Shown here one piece after another: positions 1-11,700 of a stretch of 64,000 nucleotides of DNA (position 1 is its first letter; each line of letters opens with the position of its first letter). This DNA comes from Kalaharituber pfeilii (taxonomy: Eukaryota > Ascomycota > Pezizomycetes > Pezizales > Pezizaceae). The stretch is taken from positions 62,001 through 126,000 of the forward strand of contig WHUZ01000102.1 in NCBI GenBank assembly GCA_015179045.1, in the 5' to 3' direction. A model generated the notes under the pieces. It was not told where the DNA came from. It made no database searches and was given only the letters and a program-made list of their open reading frames with translations. The translations under genes and the position numbers were made by a program.

Positions 1-437
1 TATGGTTGCGGGGGACGATGTTCTCGTTCGTGTAATGGACAAGGGATACAGGGTCTATGACTTCAATCTGAACGGATTGAAGTCGAGGATTTGCACAAAT
101 CTGATCTGCTTACTTTATCGTCTCATGCTCACCCGACAACAAACATTAATGTGAGCTCATGATCAGCACAAATCTTGTAGGCCAAAAGGACCCTTTCAAT
201 AAAATCATGTCGTGTGCCCCTTGACAGGTGAAACACTGTGTTGCAAAATTTAGGGTTGAAATCTGTTTAGGTGTTATGTTCGTCTTGAAACCTACAGGAA
301 ACTTATTTACTACTGCTGCTACTAGCTGAACTGTAATGACACCAGATTACTGTAATGGCTAAGCACTTAGTAGTAGTAGCTACAGGGATATCCTCATTTC
401 TGAGTGCGGGTTCAAGCCTCGCTCTCTAGCATCCATA
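1..437. other. Intergenic, no gene seen
   Basis: No long reading frame or recognisable RNA gene. A segment near 405-420 (GGTTCAAGCC) resembles a pol III B box, but no cloverleaf or convincing A box could be built around it. Confidence 0.5.
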
Positions 438-772
438 TAGTGAGCGGCACGAGCTAGCTCGAGCCGAGCTGGAGGGTGAGCTCGAGCTGGCGTGGCATGA
501 GCTCGAGCCTGGATTGATTATATACATAATATTGACAAACTAAACTAAACTAAGCTAAATTTTCATCTTTCTCACTACTATCAGCTAAATTGTGCATTTC
601 GAAGTTGTTGGTAGGTCAGAATGAGCTCCAAGTCTCTAATTATTACTATATTAGGTATTTACAGTTTATGAAACCTTGCACTGGCTAAGCATTTTAGCGA
701 GCTGTCAAGAAAAACACAAGCATGATCTTGGCTCGTTTGAGCTCGAGCTGGCTCGGCTCGTGCCGCTCACTA
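438..772. mobile_element. hAT-type MITE, 335 bp
   Basis: The element starts TAGTGAGCGGCACGAGC (438-454) and ends with the exact reverse complement (756-772), a 17-bp perfect terminal inverted repeat. It is flanked by the 8-bp direct repeat CATCCATA (430-437 and 773-780). An 8-bp target-site duplication and a TAGTG terminus are the hallmarks of the hAT superfamily. The subterminal regions are rich in GAGCTCGAGC-like words in both orientations, which may be transposase binding sites. There is no coding capacity, so it must have been moved by a transposase made elsewhere. The perfect TIR and TSD suggest a fairly recent insertion. Confidence 0.85.
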
Positions 773-1111
773 CATCCATAGAGTGTCTCTAGTATTATTG
801 AAAGAAAAGGAGATGATTTCTCGCAAAACATTAGAAAACCTGTTCTATTCCCAATTCTAAGAAACCTTTTTTTACACTTCCACTGAGGGTAAACTCATAA
901 TTGACTTCAAGGTCACTAAATGCATAACTGGAGTAGCTTTCGCGTCCAAATAGAGAATTACTTGTCGTGGGGTAAATCAATCCCTGTTGGATTTTACCCA
1001 TTCAGAGTTGGTGGCAACCACGTCTAATTCGACACCAGTTGATTAGCTAAGAACCGCTTTCATTTTCACCTAGAGATCTATATAAAGCTACTGAGTGTAT
1101 AGATATCTGGA
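773..1111. other. Intergenic, nothing recognised
   Basis: AT-rich sequence between the hAT-type MITE and the first LINE tail, with no convincing reading frame. Confidence 0.4.
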
Positions 1112-1121
1112 GGCTCCACTC

Positions 1122-1182
1122 TTTTTTTTTTTTTTTTTTTTTTTAAATATATCATTACTCGCATGCCGCCCTTATGGGCTAT
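1122..1182 (-). mobile_element. LINE 3'-tail insertion, 61 bp
   Basis: A T-tract (1122-1144) is followed by the reverse complement of the LINE terminus seen at 3768-3800 (GGGCGGCATGCGAGTAATGATAT type). Direct repeats GGCTCCACTC (1112-1121) and GACTCCACTC (1183-1192), 9 of 10 identical, flank it. This is a poly(A)-tailed LINE copy cut back to about 40 bp plus tail by 5' truncation, as expected from target-primed reverse transcription. Confidence 0.75.
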
Positions 1183-1260
1183 GACTCCACTCACTGACTA
1201 TGTAATTTCGGTCATGATTCTTATTAGTATCGAATTAGGCGAGGCTTCACACTCTCTCAA

Positions 1261-1347
1261 ATTGCCATAGCCCCAAGGGCGGCACGCGATCAATGATATA
1301 TTTTTTTTTAAAAAAAAAAGGAAAAAAAAAAAAAAAAAAAAAAAACT
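1261..1347 (+). mobile_element. LINE 3'-tail insertion, 87 bp
   Basis: It contains GCCATAGCCCCAAGGGCGGC followed by ACGCGATCAATGATAT and a long A-rich tail (1311-1345). The flanks share CTCTCTCAA (1252-1260 and 1348-1356), a probable 9-bp target-site duplication, although the target is itself a CT repeat, which weakens the exact boundary. Only the last ~45 bp of the LINE and its poly(A) are present. Confidence 0.7.
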
Positions 1348-1356
1348 CTCTCTCAA

Positions 1357-2370
1357 GCGAGAGAACTTAGCCTTCAAGCTTTTCTGACTTCGGCCGGGAC
1401 CGCTCCATTTCGAAGGATTGGCAATGCACCATGACACCAAGTAACGTTAACTGGCACAGGATTTTAATCTTAAACACGAGTAGACTTAGTCCGGGGGAAG
1501 CTCCAGAGCTCTGGCTGCGCCACACTTCATTGATGAACAGGGATGCAGTAAGGGTCGAGAAGCTCTAGAGTATGTCTCTAATAATGTAGAGTCTAGCGAA
1601 CCCTTAAATTTCCATGGCGGACCGGCCTAACCGCGACAGCACTAGCAGCCCGCTGATTCTAATACTGTACCTCTGAGTCCGATGTGTCCTACACAATTTG
1701 CATGCTTGGTGCACCGTCCAGAAACGAAACCTCAAATATGAAAAACTCTCTCTACTGTTATATCAGGTTGCATGATCCATGCATTCCAGTCAGCTTGTCG
1801 TCCGTTATACAAAACCCGTTACGATCTCTCAATTGCTTTTTGCATTCAGTACTCTATTCCTGACACGTTCGAGGCCAAGTTGGATGGCTATCGGGGGCCT
1901 GTTTGCCATGGCTATCGTGTGAGCACTCTGCATGTGCTGTGCTATTCGCCATAAGATCCCCTTGCCTACTGAGGCTGCCGCCGCGAGGCGGGCTGCAGCG
2001 CTGGCGGGCCACTGGGGCAATAGTTCTCCACATGGCTTCCTACTCAGCAGAATGATTTCACTCATTTCAAGTCGGCCTGACGCTGGCAATGCTAGCCGCT
2101 GACTAGATTAGACTCATGTTTACAGTTGTCCAGTTGCGGGATCGGATTGGGACAGGAAGTTGTACCGAATGCTTCAGGCCGTATAGTAGCGGATGATAGG
2201 CAAAGGAGAGCGATTGGGCAATGACTCGGCTACAGTATATTTAGGATCGTTCAAATTCTATATAGGCCATCCTATCCACCAACTGCACTGGCAAACAATC
2301 CATAAATGTGGTATATACAGGTAGATACGTTCTATAGCATGGAGATGAATGCTTTCTCGCTATAGAACAA
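1357..2370. other. Intergenic, nothing recognised
   Basis: Short frames exist (for example 1772-1954 + and 1829-2089 -), but they overlap on opposite strands and show no family features. No gene is called. Confidence 0.4.
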
Positions 2371-2381
2371 TAGTATCTTCA

Positions 2382-3674
2382 AGACTGGTAGGACTACATG
2401 TGGACTGGGAACTCAAGTTCGGCGACCATCACACGAGGAGGTTGAGACTGGGAAAAGCGGCCTGGGAGACGGCGTCACGCCTCACGAGACTGGAGCCAGC
2501 AAAGAGGAGACAGCTATATAGCAGTATTGCAAGGAATATAGCAACGTGGGGAGCCTGGGCCTGGTACGACTACGCATACGGAGCACCGAGAGAACGCAAG
2601 CTGAGGGAGCTGGAGAAGTGGCAATACACCGTGGCACGAGGAATCACCAACGCTCCCTGGGGCACCAGACGGGATGTGGTAGAGGGTCTGACGAACTTGA
2701 AATCAGTTGACACCTTCGTCAGGAGCGAGACAAGCAGGGTGGAAGCCAGGGCACTCAGGTTCACCATGGAGAGGCTAAGGAGTGAAGATCCGGAACGGGT
2801 GTATTTGAGGGGACCGTTGACCCACAACGATGAGATCCCACTGGCGATACTGCCAACGCTACACAGAGATGCAGACCGAGCGGAGTGGGAGCGGCATGTC
2901 GACGACGTGACGGACGAAGGGTGGACTCCCGTCTTTACGGATGGCAGTGGGATGGAGGGGAGAGCGGGGGCAGGAGTAGTAGAGGGGGGCAGAACGGAGT
3001 CGATATACCTAGGCACACACGCCACAGTGAACGACGCTGAGTTATACGCGATAAGTGAAGCGATGAACAGGACGGAGGGGGAGCTGCTGATTCTCACAGA
3101 CTCAAAGTTTGCAATAACCAAGATGTCAGCCATTGCCAGCGGCATCCCCATGCACGAAGGAGCGGCACAACTGCTCAGGGAGTCATGGGTGAGAAAGATC
3201 GAGGGAGGAGACCGCGACATGGCCGTAATCTGGGTCAAGGGACACAGGGGCATTCCCGGGAACGAAGAAGCGGACAAGGCGGCGAAGGTAGGCACGGCCT
3301 TACAGAACGAACCTGAGGTGGTAACGGAGGCCGGACTGAGACAGGAAGCCAAAAAAGAGAGAGCAGAAGAAAGAGGAAGATTGGGACTGTCCTACAGACC
3401 ACTAAACAGACTCGGACACCAGACCGCACGGTTGGCAGGCTTGCTGGGGGCGAAGGGCCTGCGGGCGTGGAGATACCATATAGGAAAAGAAGACAGCCCG
3501 GAGTGCAGATGGTGCGGAGAAGGCGACGAAACGACGAGACACGTCCTAGAGGAATGCAGAGTATGGCGGAGGAGATGGCCAGGGGGGATGGAGGATATTA
3601 GAAAGCCCCCCCGGACCGGGGAAGAGGAGGGAGACCCGCTACGGAGATTAATTGAGATGCTGGGAGAAGCATAG
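2382..3674 (+). pseudogene. LINE ORF2 C-terminal part: RNase H + CCHC zinc knuckle
   Basis: The frame is open from upstream flanking DNA (the first possible start, at 2349, lies outside the element and is fortuitous) through to 3674. Numbering from 2349, residues 20-150 are the helical region that follows the RT fingers in LINE ORF2. Residues 194-320 form an RNase H type I domain with the expected acidic residues: D198 in FTDGSG, E231 in NDAELYA, D251 in LTDSK, D309 in NEEADK, plus H299 in VKGHRG. Near the C terminus lies a CCHC knuckle (C386, C389, H398, C403). RNase H would remove the RNA strand during reverse transcription. It cannot retrotranspose by itself because the RT and endonuclease are missing. 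There is no stop or frameshift in 430 codons. Downstream, 3675-3762 is 3' UTR with a repeated ACTCATTTATGT word. Confidence 0.9.
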
Positions 3675-3762
3675 GGGAGCGTTTCGTTACATTTATGTTT
3701 TCACAACTTCATTCATCTACCTGTTGACTCATTTATGTTTGACTCATTTATGTATTTAAGAC

Positions 3763-3792
3763 ATCGCCATAGCCCACAGGGCGGTATGCGAT
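3763..3792 (+). other. LINE 3'-tail RNA hairpin
   Basis: ATCGC (3763-3767) can pair with GCGAT (3788-3792), and GCCC (3772-3775) with GGGC (3779-3782) around an ACA loop. The same fold is kept in other copies with changed but still pairing bases (CTCGC/GCGAG at 40138-40167, CTCGT/ACGAG at 39354-39383 and 47053-47082). A 3' stem-loop recognised by the LINE reverse transcriptase is known for several LINE clades. This role is inferred here. Confidence 0.6.
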
Positions 3793-3798
3793 TAATGA

Positions 3799-3832
<34 letters not shown>

Positions 3833-3841
3833 GTATCTTCA

Positions 3842-6800
3842 GTAGTATCCTTAACATAGAAGCAGCACCGCTGGCCCTTTCTATAACTAACCTGAAAACT
3901 GTGAGTTGCCTGCTTGGCCGGGGCATAACTGTGGAGTTAGATTGGGACTCTGTCAATGTATTACTGCTAGCAACATTACTTAGCCCTGCCTTCAGCGAAA
4001 ACCTGCACATTGCGACTAACCTTAACGCATGTACAATGCTTGTTTAATTTGATCAGCATTGGTGTATCAATAAGCTAATTGTATTGAAGATCACAAGGTG
4101 GTTTGCTAATCGGAAACATCAATGACACTTGTATCCAAGTCGCTTGCGGCTTGAGCTGCTTTTCAGTGAATGAGTGTGATTTGATTGTCGATAGAGTTCA
4201 AAAATGCCATGAAAATTACTTGAACATCAGGAGCAAAGCCAGTAATTGTGCTGTTTGTTTGGATCCAGTTACCTAGAGCGGCTTCAAGTGATGAGGCAGA
4301 GTATTTTTTCCCAGTGGACACTCCATATGATTAAATATAGAGATAGATCAGTAGCGATAACTATGTCATCGATAAGGTAACACAGCTAGAAGAATAGGCA
4401 ACTATGCTACAATACCACATTCCCCAAAATGAACGTACTTGCAATGACCTGCTTTTCGTTCTCTTCCATACCCAAGTGTCTATAAGCGAAAATGCTTCCT
4501 ATATCGGCCAGCCTATTCAGCAATCTGTTACATTGATGCAGACGGACAACCAATTCCAGATATTGACGTGTTGTCTGAATGATCTGCCAATCCATTGGCA
4601 GGTGCCTGTATGTGCGCCGTTGGTGGATAGGGCGGCCTATCAATTTGAATGATCCAGCCCATTGGCCAATCGCTCCATATTAGCTATCGGCCAGAACAGT
4701 TTATAGCCCAGTTTCGAACCTGACTGTAAGTCAGAGCCCATTCATTGCGTGCAACTCACATCAGCCTGGATCGATCTTCAATCTCCCTTCATATGATGTT
4801 GTGGACGTCCGTAAATCAGGTACCATCCGAAAGTTACAACGGCCATACCTTGGAGATTGCAATTGGCAGCAGTGCATAGCGAATTGCACCTTCAATTGCC
4901 ATAACTATCACACAGCTGCATGCATAACCACGCGGCCGGTTGTCGTGGGTTAGGCCCAAGAGGATCGCCATGGTCGTGTTTAACAAATATTGGGAATCTA
5001 GGGCACTGTTACACTAAGGATGGCACTATTCCTACCATGTGGTTGCAATTGAGGCCACTATCTAGGGTGCACATGAGGGGATGGTCATACAATGGGAAAC
5101 AATATGACTGTCTCCATTCAAATACTGGCATTTAGTGTATTCAAATAGACATATTCAAGACTGTATTCGAGTAATCGAGCACTCTAATTTATATAGATGT
5201 GCCAGAGCGGCAGCACAACTACTGTAGTTCACCTTCCTGGACACCCCAGCATTCCGGACACATTTTCCACCAAAACTGTGCAATTTTCGCACTCAATACC
5301 TCAGCAACCACAACAGCATTTGTTAATACACTTTGTGTAGCTTTTAGACACAGGGCAATTCTTGTTATCTAGCACTTTTAATTCCTCAAAAATTATGTGT
5401 GCGAAGGAATTATGGCTTGTCATATTTCTGTCGGAAGGCTTGGCATTATTTGTATGGGATCCCATACAAATGTTTCTAACACTAGAATGTAGTCCAACTC
5501 TTGAACGTTAATTACAATAGCTATAGTATATGTGAAGAATCACCTGAAGAAGTATAGTAAGGTACTGTATTTAATTTTGCCTTAATTTGTTGAATTGTGG
5601 AGTTGGTGTACAACTATCTACTCTTGGGAGTTGTTCCCATGCAAAATATTGTGGACAATTTCACAGCCACTACAGGTATTACCTAACTATGTTGCTCATA
5701 ACTTCCGACTGAGTGGTCCCCTCGCATGTGAGTGTCTGAGTATTTCTAATGAATTTATTGCGGATATTTTAAAAATAAAAAAGAAAGGGAAAAAAACCCT
5801 ATAATGAAGAGTTGAGCAACTCTTATTTAAAGACATTGTACTCGTTCTTCCACTAACGATAAATAGTAATTAAACAACGTTACCATTAGTCATCAATGAT
5901 AAGCTTATATGAACGTGATGCAGCAGCTGTTCCCAATCGATAGTCTGATTGATAGCACATCCCTGTGCTTACATTCCTTCCAACAACTGCGTGGATGACA
6001 AGTGTACGAAAGAATCTAGTTGAGCTGCCCTCCAGTTCTACCTCTTGCGAGGTCGAAAGCCAGGTCTGGTCCTGAATTATTAGATTCCTCAAATTAACAG
6101 TGCATTCTTTAATCCCGGAGTGCAAATCTCGATGCTGACCAGATCCATGGAGATCTACAGACCTTATAGCAGAAGCTGAAGTAGTTAGAAGCATGGAAGT
6201 TCACAGGGCATGGATAGGTCAACGATGGGGAAAATACAGCGGATCTGAAGCATTAAACTATGTATATATAACATAAGGGAATTGAAAGTGCTTTGCGACG
6301 ATCACTGAAATGCTTTTCTGTGGCTAGGAAATTTTTGATTTTCTACGGTTTCTATAGTTTTATTTTACTACGGCCGAGGGGCTGCTAATTTTCGGTTTCT
6401 GCGCCGTATAAATGGTAAATTACGGTCCATTTTCTACATTTCGAAGGAAGTCTGATGACCCATAACTCGAGTGATAGATTGAAGACTGATGGGCGTGGAC
6501 CACAGCCTCATGAGAAAATGTCAGCGACTGAGATGTTAATACTCAAATTACAATATGCCACCCAGTTAGCTAAGCGTACGCAGAATTCTAGTGGAATGTC
6601 CCCGGCAAGCACAGAGGCTGATTACAATAAACTTACGAGTTTGCATCAGTTCTTCATGCAGAAGAGGCACTTCAAGTTTGAAGCACTACAGTATGGAAGA
6701 TGGTGAGTGAGAACTCAATCAAGCCCGACAGGTTAGGTGTCTATATCAGTCTCTTTAAGCTCGTGAGGCGCGCTCAGCGTTACCCTGCCATCCACATGAG

Positions 6801-8597
6801 GCCTAGAATCGGAATTTGCGGTTTTATTTGGACGTGGTTTACGATGCAAAAGGAGCACCAAATCTACGATCCTTAAGGGTGGTATTAAACATAGCGACCG
6901 TAACAAGAAACTAATCGTAGCAAAGTACTTTAAATTGCCCTTAATAAGTAGGTTTTGTAGTGCGCTGCTTGCACGATAATCTAAAGGTGAATAAATCCGT
7001 CAAATTTTATTTTAAAGTTTACTATATAAGATAACATCTTAGAAAGGTGAATTTCTATTTACGGTAGTCGAGGATGGGACAGGGAACTAGTCACATGCCA
7101 TCGGGGCTTGTCACGTGCGCATGCATACATACATACTTACGTATGTACCTACCAACCATTAGATACGAGGAACCTTGGTTGTATTTATACGTTCTGACTC
7201 GCCAATATATTCATTCATGAGATCAGAACTTCTGAAGTTATATGCAGAGTTGTTTTAAGAAAAATCACGTAACCCGTTTATCGCTATTCGCTATGGCAGG
7301 GTATGCTGACGGGTTTAATCTTCAAGACATGAACGATGCTATTGTGGGTTCTCATTGCCATTTAATTGAGGCAAATCGGGAGACGCGGTATGCAAACCTC
7401 GACCAGACTAGCGTCTCGAGTCTTATTACCGTGCTATCTTTTGAAGTTCCATCAACTGTTCTCCTTCATTCCACATCAATACAGTGACCTCCAATTACCT
7501 GTTGTTTCCAGCTCAGCCAATCTCGGATCAGAGCAACCATCAATCCTGAACATTCATTCACTGCCAAATACTGTGGGAGGGATCAACGGGGAAAGTTAAA
7601 CGAAGGGGAACAAGAACACAAAATGGTAAAAGGACTAGAGATCGAGACATAAGGTGAAGACTGGTTTACTATATCCTAAGATCATGATGAAACAACTGTA
7701 AAACTGAACAGAATAATGACCCAGTTATACTGTGACCATCCACGATGATGATGATGATCAGAGGAGGCCCCCTCCTCTCCCCTCAAGAAATACCCGTAAC
7801 CTTCTGGTACCCCCTTCCCTTTCTGGTAGTCTCCTCCCCCCAGGCCGTCACCCACCGTTGCATCTCAGGTGCCAAGATTCCCACAGTACCTACAAAGCGA
7901 TATAGCGATAGGAAGAAGTATTGTGTAACATGGCAGGCAACATGCGATCGAAAGCCCTTCACGTGGGGAGAACAACCGCCTGCTATTATGCGCCAGCTAT
8001 GGTAAAGTTATCTTTAAAAGAGCGGCTACAATTGCTTAATCAAACATCGGCCGGAAACCTGGCTACAGAGTTAGACAGACGCAGCAAAGTTCTGCATAGA
8101 GATATCAAATTTCCATCAAGTTATTTTGCAAGTAGGCGTTTCAGGCTGGCCGGAAATAGGTAATCCCTCGGGAGATCTCATATAACAGAAAACTTAAATT
8201 CCTACTGTTACTCGAACTCGGATATCGTTTGCAGAATTCCCAATTAATACTTAGTGTTGTCCATGTCATTAATATTGTGGAAATGTTCTGCTCTAGTTTC
8301 TCGACGTCTATGGCCGCCATCTGCCTGACTTGATGTGTGGTTCTTGAGCTTTGTTCGAATCATGTGATCATGGTGGAGTGATAATGCTTGCGATGGCATG
8401 GCAACTTAACCTGCCCATGGACTCCTATTGCAAATAATACCAGCTCAAAGCACTCATCTGGAAAGCAACATCAGAAGTTTCTCATATATGCACACAGTTT
8501 TTATTTGAAGGATTCAAAGGCCATGGTAGGTGAACGAAGAAACAAAATTTATCGGGCGGCTACATTGTAAATCTTGAGCGATGGAAATGAATGAAGA
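3842..8597. other. Gene desert with decayed repeats
   Basis: No reading frame with a recognisable domain. Short frames (4404-4652, 5595-5804, 6455-6706, 7242-7487 and 7745-8005 on the plus strand) look random. A 24-bp perfect palindrome lies at 5448-5471. Near 5219-5268 a segment with CTGTAGTTCACCTT and a later CCGGACAC word resembles one end of the Tc1/mariner-type MITE at 22582-23029, but no partner end was found. A (CATA)n-like patch lies at 7121-7150. Confidence 0.45.
5448..5471. repeat. 24-bp perfect palindrome
   Basis: The 12 bases ATTTGTATGGGA (5448-5459) are followed directly by their reverse complement, with no spacer. It could be a relic of two fused transposon ends or a binding site for a dimeric protein. 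No flanking duplication was found. Confidence 0.6.
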
Positions 8598-8608
8598 AAT
8601 GAATCCAA

Positions 8609-8770
8609 TATCAAAAGCTAGAAATTTTTATTAGGAACAGGAATCGCGGCCACTCGTCGTAAGTACTGCTGGTTATGCCTCGCGCTGGATTGAACCTAGT
8701 CGCATTTAATATAGCTTGGGCGCCAGAGCCCAAAGGGCGGCACGCGAATAATGATATAAAACAAAACGAC
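8609..8770 (+). mobile_element. LINE-tailed short insertion (SINE-like), 162 bp
   Basis: The flanks are the perfect 11-bp duplication AATGAATCCAA (8598-8608 and 8771-8781). The 3' end is the LINE tail (GAGCCCAAAGGGCGGCACGC followed by GAATAATGATAT and an A-rich end). The 5' two thirds (8609-8725) do not resemble the LINE 3' UTR seen at 3675-3762 or in the copy at 40092-40323. It may therefore be a SINE borrowing the LINE tail, a chimaeric retrocopy, or a LINE subfamily with a different UTR. Confidence 0.7.
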
Positions 8771-8781
8771 AATGAATCCAA

Positions 8782-11700
8782 CAGGCCAGGCTGGCCGACC
8801 AGGCTGTGATCTGCATTGGACTCATTGCCTCATTTAGCATAGCATCCTATTGAATATGTCATCGTCCCAAGTCACCTAATGGCATCCTTGTAAAGATCTT
8901 CTTGGTCCCCAACTGGTCCTCGCGTTTGTCATGTCGCCCTTCGAACATCTTAACAGCTCTGGAGATAGCCAAGGTACTACGCCCCCACTTGTCAATTTGC
9001 ACCCCCACAAATTTATAGATTTAGACCCATCATGCGACTTTTCGAATGTGGAGGAGAGGTACTTCCTGGCTGGGAGCTCTGGTTGAAGCCAGAAGTCACA
9101 TATGGCCTTGGGAAGGTGGAGTACTTCCTTAGCTATCAGATGCATCTGCTTACGTTAAGAACTTGAACTGACATTATGACATATCACTGAACAGTCAATC
9201 TGGTCATTCCACAAAAGTCAATATCTAAACTTCACCTCAAGACCATCGTGGGGGAAGTGTCAAAGGGAAATGGGGGTACGAGGTCGTATCAAACCCTATA
9301 TGAAAGGATGCTAAAACAGCTCGGCTTAAAACCCTTGCCAGGACCTTCATCACCTGGGGGGGGCAGGAGGCAAATGTATGGAAGCAAAATCGATGTGGAG
9401 GATTTGAGAGACGGCAAATTCAAAACCTTATCCATAACAGAGCATACCTTAAAACTGGCAAAATATGAACCATTCTTCGAGACTAAATGGCAACCTGTGA
9501 TATTCTCATTTTCGCTATCCAGAGGAGAAGAAGCATAAGAACGTTATGACTCAATGGCAGCCCAAGGTGGAGAAATATGACATGAAGGCGCTGGAAATAT
9601 ATGTACCTGCGACACGCCATGCCATTGCATCTTAGCAGAACATTGCTATCGGTCTCCAAGTTCTTGTGAATGGGTGTTACATTATCGCCGTGGAATACAT
9701 TGATGCAGTAGTCAAAGCTTGTCAGCCTGCTGAAAATACGAAAAGTCCATTAGAAGAAGATTTCGGCCAAATGCTATGGATTTCCTCCCTGCACCGAGCA
9801 ATGAGCCAGTTCCCAGGGAGAAACAGTTCTTTGCCCCAAGACCCGAAAGCTAAACCATCTTTGAGGGATCGACGACCATATTTTGCGGAAAAGTACAATA
9901 CGAAACCTTTCTGGGTCCAATGACGGATGGGTGTGGGAAGCTTGAGAAATACGAATTGAAAATTGGAGAAACAACTGTGCGAAAATCAGTGGATTCTATA
10001 GAGAAGAGGGATAGCAAATACTGTGGTAGTGAGATTCCAATGATACAGAGAAACGGTGTGCAAAATTGTCAACGGAGGTTTCAGAGATGTAAAGAATGAA
10101 ACACATGGACGAAGTTAACACTAGATAGTCTGAGTCTGCGTATGGTGGAGCAAAATGAATACCTCGACATTATTCTGACTTGCAATATCAGTCAGCTATG
10201 CAAGCCACTCGAGGGGTATCAAATCACTGTGGCACCAAGCAATTGTTATCAAAAATAAAGGGAACTACTACCGTATTAGTCCCGATGCACGATCACGGTA
10301 GGTGGAATAGCGTCTTTGCGGGAAATATGTTACTGACAACTTGTAGTTGTGTTAGCTTCTGTCAGATCGGGATGAGAAAGTGCTAATGGAAGATGTTGCA
10401 GTTTCTGCAACATCTTCCAAACAAGAGTTTTCACATGTTGTGTCACAACGTCGCTTAGGGTAAGTTTTCTCTTTATATATTATGTACTGTCAGAGTCGTC
10501 TCGTAGCTGCGAGAATCAAAATTGAGATACATGATCTATTCTCGATGCCCGGCGATCCCCTACCTGCACCTCTTCCCTCTTCGTAGAGTGTCCCACTGTC
10601 CTCAATAACCCGAGGCAACAGCCTGAAAACATCAAACATCCCAAAATACTGCCAACGCTCGAGGATGTTTTAGATACGATGTACACAGGAAGTCATTCTG
10701 TCAACACAGGCACAAAGTCAAGGAGATACCCTGGGAATATCAATTATTCAGAGCATAAGGAAACATTCTCCTGAGCCTGGGAAAGGTCTGGATTTGATGA
10801 TAAATCTTTTCCTGGAGCTGCTGCAATGAAGAGACGCAGAATCTAAGAAGGGGAGGGAGAAACCGCTCGTAGAGCTGAAAATCTTGAAATTGAAATGGCC
10901 GCAATCTCGGCCCTGCTACAGTTGAATCTTCAAAAGCCGAAGCTGAAGTGCAGCCAAAGACAGGGTCAAAGGCGCAAAAGGACGAAAAAGTGCAAGCAGA
11001 GAACTCTATCCTTGCTACTGTTCGGGGGGATGAAAGAGGAAGAAGAGAAGAAGAAACGCGAGGTGGTAATGGACAAAGGGGGGCTCCATGATGAAACCGT
11101 CTGAGGAATGAAAAATTTTAGATGCTGCAGAGTAGATTTGGATCAAGCGAAGGAAGCTCATTAAGGATCCCTGATGGAACGCAGAGTAGAACGGGAGACC
11201 AAACTTCAAAAGGCCCCGGAGGAAAGAGAGGGTTAGTGGTGATATGACCAGTGTACGCAGAAATGTGATAATTCCGCTGGTTGAGCACAAGAGTATAGGG
11301 CCGAGCTATACTAGCAGTAAGTATTACCATCACTCTAATTTGAAAATATTGTCTTGATCCATTTTTCCTTTGCAGGTTTCCCTGGAATCTCAAAATGGAA
11401 CCCCAGTTCCAAAGACACCTCCAAATCAAATGACGATGAAGTAATTGAGTATTGAGCAATAGAAGAGGCACAAAAGTAGCAAGCAAAAGAGCACTCGCAG
11501 GCAACATCACTCCAAAGGAGCCGGCAACGAAACGGAAAAGAGGTTTTGTTAGCTGGAGGAGATGATATTGACTATTGATGATGGTGCGCTGAAGTTCCGT
11601 TTTAGGAGGAGGGCGTGGCTACGTTATGCTCCCCTCCTCATCCCTAATAATTGTAGGGCGGTGCGAAGTGTTCATTTTCCTGCATTTGCATTTCAGCTTT

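Larger units (their letters stand above)
2382..3830 (+). mobile_element. 5'-truncated LINE (non-LTR retrotransposon)
   Basis: About 1.45 kb of the 3' part of a non-LTR retrotransposon. The body ends in the tail hairpin (3763-3792), TAATGATAT and a run of about 28 A. It is flanked by the perfect direct repeat TAGTATCTTCA (2371-2381 and 3831-3841), an 11-bp target-site duplication. The 5' truncation, poly(A) and variable-length duplication fit target-primed reverse transcription. The reverse-transcriptase part is lost and only the C-terminal coding region remains. The intact TSD and open frame argue for a recent insertion. The protein layout (RNase H then a CCHC knuckle) is of the Tad/I type, but family assignment is an inference. 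Confidence 0.92.

Noticed and set aside
400..430. Possible tRNA or tRNA-derived SINE
   Set aside because: Only a B-box-like word; no cloverleaf, and no A box at the right spacing.
2570..3352. 260-codon minus-strand frame inside the LINE
   Set aside because: It is the antisense shadow of the RNase H coding strand and has no domain features of its own.
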